The notes under the pieces: model-generated
The model's database searches: none
Told to the model about the DNA's origin: nothing
The model's input: the letters and a program-made list of their open reading frames with translations, nothing else
Shown: positions 1 to 5,732 of the stretch, piece after piece
Layout of the letters: each line of letters starts with the position of its first letter
Numbering within the stretch: the first letter of the stretch is position 1
NCBI GenBank assembly: GCA_045589735.1
Contig: JAZNPQ010000124.1
Coordinates: 1-8,810 of the forward strand
Source of the DNA: RGIG3994 sp045589735
Lineage (GTDB): Bacteria > Bacillota > Clostridia > Oscillospirales > CAG-272
DNA: 8,810 nt
Direction of reading: 5' to 3'
Made by a program: the position numbers and the translations under genes

Positions 1-4
1 GCCA

Positions 5-1360
5 TCAGAATCTGCAGAATGCGTCAAACGCGCGGTATGCTTCGTAAAGGTCGGACTTTGCGATGACCTCGCTCGGAGCGTGCATCGAAATTACCGGTAC
101 TCCGAGGTCAACTGTGTCGATGTTAAGGTTGGCAACGAACTTCGCAACAGTTCCGCCGCCACCGAAGTCTACCTTTCCAAGCTCACCCGACTGCCAAACA
201 ACGTCATACTCAGCCATAGCGCGTCTGAGCCAGCCAAGGTATTCTGCCGATGCGTCGCTTGTTCCGGATTTGCCGCGTGAGCCTGTGTATTTTGTAAGAA
301 CGGTTCCGCAGTTTATCTCGGAGCAGTTGCGCTTTTCAAATGCTTCGGGGAAGTTCGGGTCGTATGCGGAGGAAACGTCGGCAGAGAGACATTTAGACGC
401 CGAACGAACCTGTGCCGCATTGCCGCCGAGTGTTACAGCGATGCTTTCTATAAGGTCGCAGAAGAGTCTTGATTGCATACCCGAAACTCCGTCGCTTCCG
501 GTCTCTTCTTTATCAACGAGAACACACATAAGGGTATGTGTCGGATCGTCACAGCCGAGAATAGCGGTGAGAGCGGGATATGCGCAGCAGCGATCGTCGT
601 GACCGTAAGCGGCGATAAGAGAACGGTCAAGACCGAGGTCACGTGCCTTACCCGTGGGAACTGCGGAAAGCTCTGCTGAGAGGAAATCGTCCTCGGTGAT
701 TCCGTATTTTTCGTTAAGGATCTTCATAACGTTGTCTCGTACGTTGCAATCTTCACCGGGACGCGAACCGACAAGAAGATTGAGCTTTTCGCCGGGAATA
801 GCTTCGTTCAGAGGCTTTTTGCCCTGCTCGTATCCGAGGTGGGGAAGAAGGTCGTTGATATAGAAAATAGGATCGGACTCATCTTCACCTATAACAACGT
901 CAACGATCTCACCGTCAGCCTTGACAACTACACCGTGAAGTGCCAAAGGAAGAGTTACCCACTGATATTTGCGGATACCGCCGTAGTAGTGTGTCTTAAG
1001 GAATGCCATTCCTGCCTCTTCATAAAGAGGGCACTGCTTGAGGTCGATTCTGGGTGAGTCGATGTGGGCGGCGGAAATACGGATACCGTTAGAAATGTCC
1101 TCGGTACCTATTCTGAAAAGGAAAATTGCTTTTCCTCGGTTATTGTAATAAAGCTTGTCTCCCGCTTTGAGGGGCATGCCGAACGAATAAGGCTTATAGC
1201 CGTTAGCCTCAGCCATTTTTACAGATTCGATAACAGCCTCGCGCTCAGTCTTGGATGCGTCAAGATATGCGGTGTAGCCCTTTGCATACTCATAAGCGGC
1301 ATCGGCTCTGTCGGTGTCCTTGTAGAAATTTCTTTTTTTGTAGTTGATAGAGTTTTCCAT
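5..1360 (-). CDS. apeA: M18 family aminopeptidase (family 1 type)
   Basis: Cytosolic metallo-aminopeptidase that removes N-terminal residues from peptides using a two-metal (usually zinc) centre. The 451-residue protein carries the expected ligand motifs in order: AAHIDSPR (His99), GHDDR (Asp255/Asp256), DKEETGSDG (Glu285/Glu286), SADVSSAYD (Asp328) and ISMHAPSE (His427). The segment THYYGGIRKYQW (about residues 123-134) and the length of about 450 residues fit M18 family 1 rather than family 2. There is no signal peptide or membrane segment, so it should be cytoplasmic. The start is supported by an AAAGGA-like site (minus strand, about 1368-1374) just upstream. It is the third gene of the coaE operon, 31 bases after the transglycosylase stop. 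The stop codon lies at 5-7, so any terminator is outside the window. The family call is very secure. The apeA symbol is less certain, and the true peptide substrates are unknown. Confidence 0.93.
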   Translation of the reverse strand: MENSINYKKRNFYKDTDRADAAYEYAKGYTAYLDASKTEREAVIESVKMAEANGYKPYSFGMPLKAGDKLYYNNRGKAIFLFRIGTEDISNGIRISAAHIDSPRIDLKQCPLYEEAGMAFLKTHYYGGIRKYQWVTLPLALHGVVVKADGEIVDVVIGEDESDPIFYINDLLPHLGYEQGKKPLNEAIPGEKLNLLVGSRPGEDCNVRDNVMKILNEKYGITEDDFLSAELSAVPTGKARDLGLDRSLIAAYGHDDRCCAYPALTAILGCDDPTHTLMCVLVDKEETGSDGVSGMQSRLFCDLIESIAVTLGGNAAQVRSASKCLSADVSSAYDPNFPEAFEKRNCSEINCGTVLTKYTGSRGKSGTSDASAEYLGWLRRAMAEYDVVWQSGELGKVDFGGGGTVAKFVANLNIDTVDLGVPVISMHAPSEVIAKSDLYEAYRAFDAFCRF

Positions 1361-1391
1361 GATCTTTTCCTTTCGTATATAGATTATGTAA

Positions 1392-1946
1392 TTAATAAAG
1401 TCTTTCGTAAGCGTCGAGCGCGGTATTCACCTTTCTGACGTAATTTCGTGTCTCGGTGAACGGAATATTATCAAGCGTTATACCGTCGGAGCTGTATCTT
1501 TTGTCGGCAAGCCAGTCGTCAACGTTTCCAAGACCTGCATTGTATGCCGCAAAAACGGTGTCCCAATTTTCATAACGCTCGTAGAGATAAGCAAGGTATT
1601 TTGTACCTGCGTTAATATTGTTTGTAACGTCCTTCATTATTATTTTCGTCGGACGCTCGATCCCTGTCATGTCGGTAAAGGTTTCGGGCATAAGCTGCAT
1701 AAGACCGCAAGCGCCTGCGTCGGATTCGGCGTTTTTGTCGAAATCGCTTTCGGTTTTTATAACGGCGTAGATTATTTCTTCGGGAACGCCGTATTTGCTT
1801 GATGCGGCTGCGACGGCAATCTCGTGCTTTTTGGGGTATTCTTTGTTTTCAAAGGCGTTCATTATGGCGTCGTATATGAAGCCTATGGCAATAGATATCA
1901 CGATTATTAAAAGAACCGTAACCGTTATTTTTGCTTTACGCGTCAT
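1392..1946 (-). CDS. Membrane-anchored lytic transglycosylase (SLT/Slt70 domain)
   Basis: Peptidoglycan-cleaving enzyme that cuts the MurNAc-GlcNAc bond and leaves a 1,6-anhydro end. The 184-residue protein begins with a basic tail and one hydrophobic segment (about residues 8-26), so it is probably tethered to the membrane with its catalytic domain outside. The SLT domain follows: catalytic Glu66 in KTESDFD, GLMQLMP (81-87), NINAGTKYL (about 110-118), AAYNAG (133-138) and ETRNYVRKV (165-173). Together these make an intact goose-lysozyme-type fold, and no extra wall-binding domain is present. The start is supported by a GAGG motif about 8 bases upstream. The gene overlaps the 3' end of coaE by 11 bases and precedes the aminopeptidase by 31 bases, so it is very likely cotranscribed and possibly translationally coupled. 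It belongs to the small SLT proteins often annotated beside coaE in Clostridia (from memory). Whether it acts in growth, division or spore development cannot be told here. Confidence 0.92.
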   Translation of the reverse strand: MTRKAKITVTVLLIIVISIAIGFIYDAIMNAFENKEYPKKHEIAVAAASSKYGVPEEIIYAVIKTESDFDKNAESDAGACGLMQLMPETFTDMTGIERPTKIIMKDVTNNINAGTKYLAYLYERYENWDTVFAAYNAGLGNVDDWLADKRYSSDGITLDNIPFTETRNYVRKVNTALDAYERLY

Positions 1947-2550
1947 TTTTTTGACCTCGTATTATATCAGTTATTTTTTTAGCTTCTGCTTCAAGCGAGC
2001 TCTCGTCTGAATTGTTGTAGACAGTAATGTCGGCACGTGAGGTGTAGAACTCGTCGGGCTTTTGCGCGGCGATTCTGGCAGATGCGGCAGAGAAGTCTAT
2101 CCCGTCGCGCTTCATAATGCGGTCTGTACGAACCTGACTGTTTGCAAGGACTGCTACGGTCAGATCGCATTTTTTATGAAATTCCGACTCAAAGAGCAGT
2201 GGAACATCTGCAATTATCGCCTCTGATTTGGTTTTAGAATATTTTTCGATAATCGAGAGCATTTTTTCAATGACGAAATGATGTGTTATTTTATTGAGCA
2301 TTTCGCGCTTTTCCTCGGCGCTCTCTGCAAATACTATCGCTGCAAGTGCGGGACGGTCAAGCGTACCGTCGGAATTTATAATACCGTCACCGAAATATTG
2401 CGCAAGTGCGTCAAGACACGGCGAGGGCGGTATAAGCAGATTGTGATAGACGTGGTCGGCATTGATGCTTGGTATGCCTTCCTTTGAGAGATACGTACAA
2501 AGACGGCTTTTACCCGCACCGCTGGGACCTGTGAGCCCGATTATCTTCAT
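1936..2550 (-). CDS. coaE: Dephospho-CoA kinase
   Basis: Catalyses the last step of coenzyme A synthesis, the ATP-dependent phosphorylation of the 3'-hydroxyl of the ribose in dephospho-CoA. The 204-residue length is typical. The N-terminal P-loop GLTGPSGAGKS covers residues 5-15, with Lys14 and Ser15. The substrate-binding ADHVYH (31-36) follows, where the family normally has DAD-x-x-x-H; here the first Asp is replaced (NADH-like, Asn30-Ala31-Asp32), leaving Asp32 and His36. VPLLFES (about 116-122) and the lid-region arginines (RIMKRDG, about 144-150) are also present. An AGGAG site (2558-2562, minus strand) sits 7 bases from the ATG, fixing the start. It is the first gene of a three-gene operon with a promoter about 50 bases upstream, and its 3' end overlaps the transglycosylase. 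The protein is soluble and cytoplasmic. The function is secure from motifs and length. Confidence 0.95.
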   Translation of the reverse strand: MKIIGLTGPSGAGKSRLCTYLSKEGIPSINADHVYHNLLIPPSPCLDALAQYFGDGIINSDGTLDRPALAAIVFAESAEEKREMLNKITHHFVIEKMLSIIEKYSKTKSEAIIADVPLLFESEFHKKCDLTVAVLANSQVRTDRIMKRDGIDFSAASARIAAQKPDEFYTSRADITVYNNSDESSLEAEAKKITDIIRGQKNDA

Positions 2551-2601
2551 TATGCGTCTCCTCTCAAAGATAATTTTGGCAATACTACCTCATATTATTA
2601 T

Positions 2602-2630
2602 ATTATATCACAAGAAAATAAATTTTGCAA
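2602..2630 (-). promoter_or_regulatory. Predicted sigma-A promoter of the coaE operon
   Basis: On the minus strand a -35 TTGCAA (2625-2630) and a perfect -10 TATAAT (2602-2607) are separated by 17 bases, and a TG one base before the -10 makes it an extended -10 promoter. The start point would lie near 2595, giving a leader of about 45 bases before the coaE ATG at 2550. No other good promoter is visible between the three genes, so this one probably serves all of them. The region is very AT-rich, so chance -10 matches are possible, but the spacing and extension argue for a real site. Confidence 0.65.
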
Positions 2631-2696
2631 TAGCCGAAAAGGGAAGAAGTGAAAATAGTTAAATAAATTGGGAGTTAGCGGTGCGTTGCGGTTTTT

Positions 2697-2765
2697 ATGC
2701 GGGGTTTCACCCCACACCCCACTTAAGAAACTTTTTGAAAAAAGTTTCTTAAGAATCTTCAAAAA
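2697..2765 (+). repeat. Hairpin repeat, copy 1 (left of island)
   Basis: This unit starts with a GGGG-tttca-CCCC mini-hairpin (2701-2713). It continues with a long A/T-rich stem, arms 2722-2736 and 2739-2753 pairing over 15 bases with only GA between them, and ends in AATCTTCAAAAA. The reverse complement of 3218-3286 matches it at 59 of 69 positions without gaps. One T-A pair near the base of this stem (2723/2752) is a C-G pair in the other copy, a compensatory change. The sequence resembles intergenic repeats that I recall as common in gut Clostridia, but that cannot be verified here. It could act as a bidirectional terminator or be one end of a mobile non-coding element. Confidence 0.8.
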
Positions 2766-2807
2766 CTTTCAAAAATAATTGGTTTAACCTATGTATTTAT
2801 GAGTCTT

Positions 2808-2835
2808 TCACCGACCGCTCGGACGCGATCGGTGA
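2808..2835. repeat. 28-base stem-loop
   Basis: TCACCGA and CGC pair with GCG and TCGGTGA across a six-base loop, leaving a single C/A mismatch in an otherwise perfect 11-position stem. It lies 42 bases inside the left hairpin repeat and has no T-run on either side, so it is not an intrinsic terminator. The function is unknown; it is probably part of the same island structure. Confidence 0.55.
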
Positions 2836-2915
2836 GGGAAAGCACGGAACTCATCACGTCGGTCGCGTATTCACCTATAAGCATTATCCACAACCGCCGC
2901 TCCCTCCTTGCGCTG

Positions 2916-3068
2916 CCGCAGTCGCGGCTCGTGTGTTGCCATTCGGACACACTCACTACGCGACATAATAGCAATATTATCTGTTCAAAGATTTTAAAAT
3001 TTACATTATTCTTTCGTGTCGCGCAGTGAGAACGCCACGAACGTGAGCGTTTGAGCCCGCGACTGCGG
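2916..3068. repeat. GC-rich imperfect inverted repeat with AT-rich loop
   Basis: The left arm (2916-2966) and right arm (3016-3068) are imperfect reverse complements. The outer 12 bases, CCGCAGTCGCGG at 2916-2927 and CCGCGACTGCGG at 3057-3068, pair perfectly. The inner blocks, CTCACTACGCGACAT at 2952-2966 and GTGTCGCGCAGTGAG at 3016-3030, pair almost completely. The middle of the arms is diverged. The loop (2967-3015) is strongly AT-rich, in contrast with the arms. There is no coding signal. It could be a fold-back element, a degraded transposon end pair or a structured transcript. Confidence 0.65.
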
Positions 3069-3150
3069 GAGCGACAAGTCGAGGCGCCGCAACCTTACCT
3101 CATTTTAGCGGGACCTTCGACCTCGACGCGTAAAGAACCGTATAAACCCA

Positions 3151-3175
3151 CAAAGCTTGACACGGTCAAGCTTTG
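3151..3175. repeat. Perfect 10-bp stem-loop
   Basis: CAAAGCTTGA (3151-3160) and TCAAGCTTTG (3166-3175) form an uninterrupted 10-bp stem closing a five-base loop, CACGG. On neither strand does a T-run follow directly, so a terminator role is weak. It lies inside the non-coding island just before the right hairpin repeat. Confidence 0.6.
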
Positions 3176-3217
3176 AAATATAAACAAAAACCTAAAAACA
3201 AACCCCTTGTTTGAAGT

Positions 3218-3286
3218 TTTTTGAAGATTCCTAAGAAACTTTTTGCAAAAAGTTTCTTAGGCGGGGTATGGGGCAGAGCCCCACAT
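3218..3286 (-). repeat. Hairpin repeat, copy 2 (right of island, inverted)
   Basis: This is the inverted partner of the copy at 2697-2765. It contains a perfect 32-bp palindrome at 3230-3261 (16-base arms, CCTAAGAAACTTTTTG and its complement) and a GGGGC-aga-GCCCC mini-hairpin at 3270-3282. Relative to the left copy, the stem differs by a paired T-A to C-G change and the centre by one base, so pairing is preserved. It lies about 40 bases downstream of the glyQS terminator and could act as a back-up transcription stop. The sequence pairing is certain; the function is inference. Confidence 0.8.
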
Positions 3287-3324
3287 AATCTCACCGATAA
3301 ATCAAAATTTGAAGAATAAACAAT

Positions 3325-3358
3325 AAAAAATCAACGGTTGCGATGAAGCAACCGTTGA
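3325..3358 (-). terminator. Intrinsic terminator of glyQS
   Basis: Read on the minus strand, TCAACGGTTGC, a six-base loop and GCAACCGTTGA form a perfect 11-bp stem (3331-3358), followed at once by six T residues (3325-3330). It starts about 20 bases after the glyQS stop codon at 3378. This is a textbook rho-independent terminator. Confidence 0.92.
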
Positions 3359-3377
3359 AATATTTAATTTAAGACAA

Positions 3378-4775
3378 TTAAAACTCAAGCTTCTTTTCGA
3401 TATAGGACTTAAGCTCGGTGATGGGAAGTCTTACCTGTTCCATTGTGTCACGGTCACGAATTGTTACGCAGCCGTCGTTTTCGGACTCAAAGTCGTAGGT
3501 AATGCAATAGGGAGTACCGATCTCGTCCTCACGGCGATAACGCTTACCGATAGAGCCGGCGTCGTCGTAATCGACCATAAAGTACTTCGAAAGCTCTGCG
3601 TGTACCTCAAGAGCCTTGTCGGAGAGCTTCTTCGAAAGCGGAAGCACCGCAGCCTTGAAGGGCGCGAGCGCGGGATGGAGACGGAGAACGGTTCTGACGT
3701 CGTTCTTTGCCTCGTCAATGACCTCCTCGTCGTATGCGTCAACGAGGAACGCGAGAAGAACACGGTCAGCGCCAAGAGACGGCTCAACGACGTAGGGAAT
3801 GTATTTTTCATTTGTCTCGGGATCGAAATAATCCATAGGCTGACCGCTGTGATCCTGATGCTGTGTGAGGTCGTAGTCTGTACGGTCGGCAACGCCCCAA
3901 AGCTCGCCCCAACCGAACGGGAACATAAACTCGAAGTCGGTGGTAGCCTTTGAATAGAAGCAAAGCTCTTCGGGGCTGTGGTCACGGAGTCTGAGGTTTT
4001 CGTCCTTGATTCCGAGATTGAGAAGCCAGTTGTGGCAATAGGTTCTCCAATAATTAAACCATTCAAGGTCGGTTCCGGGCTTGCAGAAGAACTCAAGCTC
4101 CATCTGCTCAAACTCGCGTGTACGGAAAATGAAGTTTCCGGGTGTTATTTCATTTCTGAAGGATTTACCTATCTGCGCAACACCGAAGGGAACCTTCTTA
4201 CGCGAGGTACGCGCGATATTCTTGAAGTTTACGAAGATACCCTGCGCGGTCTCGGGACGGAGATAAAGCTCTGACGTGCTATCCTCGGTAACGCCTTGGA
4301 AGGTCTTAAACATAAGATTGAACTTACGTATATCGGTGAAGTCTGCCTTTCCGCATCCGGGGCAGGTAATTCCTTTTTCTTTAATATATTCGAGCATTTC
4401 TGCGTTAGACATACTTTCAACAGAACACTCAATACCGTTCTCTGCGTTGTAGTCCTCGATAAGCTTGTCCGCGCGGTGACGCATCTTACAGCCCTTGCAG
4501 TCGATAAGCGGGTCGGAAAATCCGCCGACGTGACCCGACGCGACCCATGTTTCGGGGTTCATAAGTATTGCGCTGTCAAGTCCTACGTTGTAGGGGCTTT
4601 CCTGAACGAATTTTTTCCACCAAGCCTTCTTGACGTTATTTTTCAGCTCAACTCCGAGAGGGCCGTAATCCCAGGAGTTTGCAAGACCGCCGTAAATTTC
4701 GGAGCCTGCATAGATAATGCCGCGTCCTTTACAAAGCGCGACGATCTTTTCCATTGTTTTTTCGCGGTTGTTCAT
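3378..4775 (-). CDS. glyQS: Glycine--tRNA ligase, class II homodimeric type
   Basis: Charges tRNA-Gly with glycine in the cytoplasm using ATP. The 465-residue protein is the single-chain dimeric type (also written glyS/GRS1), not the alpha2-beta2 type with separate glyQ and glyS genes. Visible features are the N-terminal GRGIIYAGSEIYGGLANSWDYGPLG segment in two parts (about 17-41), two CxxC pairs (Cys93/Cys96 and Cys138/Cys141) that may bind zinc, and RPETAQGIF (163-171). Class II motif 2 includes GKSFRNE (193-199) and REFEQMELEFF (210-220). The glycine-pocket region is GELWGVADRTDYDL (280-293), motif 3 is EPSLGADR (321-328), and an anticodon-binding domain spans roughly 360-455. GGAGG at 4784-4788 lies 8 bases from the ATG and decides this start over the Met at residue 8. 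It is monocistronic, with its own promoter and terminator. The predicted leader is too short for a T-box. Confidence is very high. Confidence 0.97.
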   Translation of the reverse strand: MNNREKTMEKIVALCKGRGIIYAGSEIYGGLANSWDYGPLGVELKNNVKKAWWKKFVQESPYNVGLDSAILMNPETWVASGHVGGFSDPLIDCKGCKMRHRADKLIEDYNAENGIECSVESMSNAEMLEYIKEKGITCPGCGKADFTDIRKFNLMFKTFQGVTEDSTSELYLRPETAQGIFVNFKNIARTSRKKVPFGVAQIGKSFRNEITPGNFIFRTREFEQMELEFFCKPGTDLEWFNYWRTYCHNWLLNLGIKDENLRLRDHSPEELCFYSKATTDFEFMFPFGWGELWGVADRTDYDLTQHQDHSGQPMDYFDPETNEKYIPYVVEPSLGADRVLLAFLVDAYDEEVIDEAKNDVRTVLRLHPALAPFKAAVLPLSKKLSDKALEVHAELSKYFMVDYDDAGSIGKRYRREDEIGTPYCITYDFESENDGCVTIRDRDTMEQVRLPITELKSYIEKKLEF

Positions 4776-4783
4776 TTATATAT

Positions 4784-4788
4784 CCTCC
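4784..4788 (-). promoter_or_regulatory. Ribosome binding site of glyQS
   Basis: A perfect GGAGG on the minus strand stands 8 bases before the ATG at 4773-4775. The internal ATG seven codons later has no such site at the right distance, so this motif fixes the start. Confidence 0.88.
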
Positions 4789-4807
4789 AAATTATTATCA
4801 TTCTATA

Positions 4808-4836
4808 ATTATACACTATATTTTTGCTTTTTTCAA
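4808..4836 (-). promoter_or_regulatory. Predicted sigma-A promoter of glyQS
   Basis: On the minus strand TTGAAA (4831-4836) and TATAAT (4808-4813) are separated by exactly 17 bases. The start point would be near 4801, leaving only about 25 bases of leader before the ATG. That leaves no room for a T-box or attenuator. The promoter lies directly after the terminator of the upstream GDPD gene, as expected for an independent unit. Confidence 0.78.
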
Positions 4837-4878
4837 GTATAAAGCGAAACAAAAATATACTAAAATCCTGTTTTTTAT

Positions 4879-4922
4879 AAAAACCAGGCTGCTTCAAACG
4901 TATTTTTCGCTTGAAACAGCCT
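4879..4922 (-). terminator. Intrinsic terminator of the MFS-GDPD operon
   Basis: On the minus strand the arms 4922-4908 and 4900-4886 (AGGCTGTTTCAAGCG with CGTTTGAAGCAGCCT) pair at 13 of 15 positions around a seven-base loop. GG and then five T residues (4879-4883) follow. The stem begins 6 bases beyond the GDPD stop codon. It separates this operon from the glyQS promoter. Confidence 0.88.
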
Positions 4923-4928
4923 GATGTT

Positions 4929-5732
4929 TTATTTTTCGGGTGTAAATCTGTCGAATATCGGATATTTTTTCTCGGACAGATATTTTACGTAGTCGTCGTT
5001 CTTTTCGACCGTCCAGACACATTTCGGCGCGCCGAAGAGCTTTGTCGTGACGAAGATCGCAAGAGTTTTCGGATAGTTCATATCATACGCGATAAAATTC
5101 GGACGCGAGAGGAAATTTGTCAGCATTGCGGAGAGAACGTAGTTTTTTATCGCGCTTTGCTCCTTCATTTTTCTTTTGTTGAGAGAGGTAACAAGCTGAC
5201 CTCTTGTGATTTTCGGTCGCAGCTCCTTCATTCTTTTAAGAAGGAAAGGATTGAAAGATTCAACTACGAACTCGCCGGTATAGCCGTCGAGAATCGGGGC
5301 TATAACATCGCAAAGCTCTGTTGTGAGTGTTACTCCTTTAAGCTCGATAAGAAGCGGTACCGTACCGTCTATAAGCTCAAGAAATTCGGTTAGTGTCGGT
5401 ATTTTTTCGTCGGAATCTGCAAGTCTGTACTCCATAAGCTCGTCATAGGTAAGCTCAGACACCTTTTTATCGGCACCGCACATACGTGTCAGCGTATCGT
5501 CGTGAAACAGAACGGGAATTTTGTCCTTTGTGAGCTGAACGTCGGTCTCAATGCCAAATCCCGATTCCTTTGCCGCACGGAATGCCGACATTGAATTTTC
5601 CGGCAGCTTTTCGTTCCAAAGTCCTCGGTGGGCATAACCTTTGTTAGCTATTTTAACGTTCTTATGACTGCCCGGTGCAACGAGGAAAAGATATACGGCG
5701 AGAACTATAAGAATTATCGGTATCGCTATCAT
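4929..5732 (-). CDS. Membrane-anchored glycerophosphodiester phosphodiesterase (GDPD family)
   Basis: Hydrolyses glycerophosphodiesters to glycerol-3-phosphate and an alcohol. The 267-residue protein starts with one hydrophobic helix (about residues 2-19) and no lipobox, so it is probably anchored with the catalytic domain outside. The GDPD core motifs are complete: AHRG (His35, Arg36), PENS (Glu45), ETDVQLTKD (Glu62, Asp64), FHDDTLTR (His77), LLIELKG (Glu130, Lys132) and VESFNP (Glu158). Catalytic histidines and calcium-type ligands are therefore all present. The ATG overlaps the MFS stop codon (TGATG, one shared base), so translation is very likely coupled, and a terminator follows at once. 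The natural substrate could be glycerophosphocholine, glycerophosphoglycerol or a teichoic-acid fragment; the sequence does not decide. It is functionally close to GlpQ/UgpQ, but neither symbol is justified. Confidence 0.92.
   Translation of the reverse strand: MIAIPIILIVLAVYLFLVAPGSHKNVKIANKGYAHRGLWNEKLPENSMSAFRAAKESGFGIETDVQLTKDKIPVLFHDDTLTRMCGADKKVSELTYDELMEYRLADSDEKIPTLTEFLELIDGTVPLLIELKGVTLTTELCDVIAPILDGYTGEFVVESFNPFLLKRMKELRPKITRGQLVTSLNKRKMKEQSAIKNYVLSAMLTNFLSRPNFIAYDMNYPKTLAIFVTTKLFGAPKCVWTVEKNDDYVKYLSEKKYPIFDRFTPEK

Larger units (their letters stand above)
2551..3377. other. Non-coding island between glyQS and coaE
   Basis: About 830 bases without a credible gene. From left to right it holds the coaE leader and promoter (2551-2630), a hairpin repeat copy (2697-2765), a 28-base hairpin (2808-2835), a GC-rich imperfect inverted repeat (2916-3068), a perfect 10-bp stem-loop (3151-3175), the second hairpin repeat copy in opposite orientation (3218-3286) and the glyQS terminator (3325-3358). 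The short open frames inside encode low-complexity Arg/Ser-rich strings without a ribosome binding site and are not convincing. The symmetric arrangement suggests an inserted or rearranged repeat element rather than plain spacer, but no transposase is present. Confidence 0.7.

Noticed and set aside
2587..2607. Several overlapping ATTATA-like strings as alternative promoters
   Set aside because: The region is AT-rich and offers chance -10 matches; only the one at 2602-2607 has a TG extension and a -35-like hexamer at 17 bases.
2799..3029. Possible 76-residue protein on the plus strand, and a 61-residue one opposite
   Set aside because: No ribosome binding site, low-complexity Ser/Arg/Leu composition with no domain, and the frame lies across the hairpin and the inverted repeat.
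4296..4808. 170-residue open frame antisense to glyQS
   Set aside because: It lies antisense to a certain gene, runs through its promoter and has no recognisable domain; it is a shadow of glyQS codon use. The same applies to the long antisense frames inside apeA (63-602) and the MFS gene.
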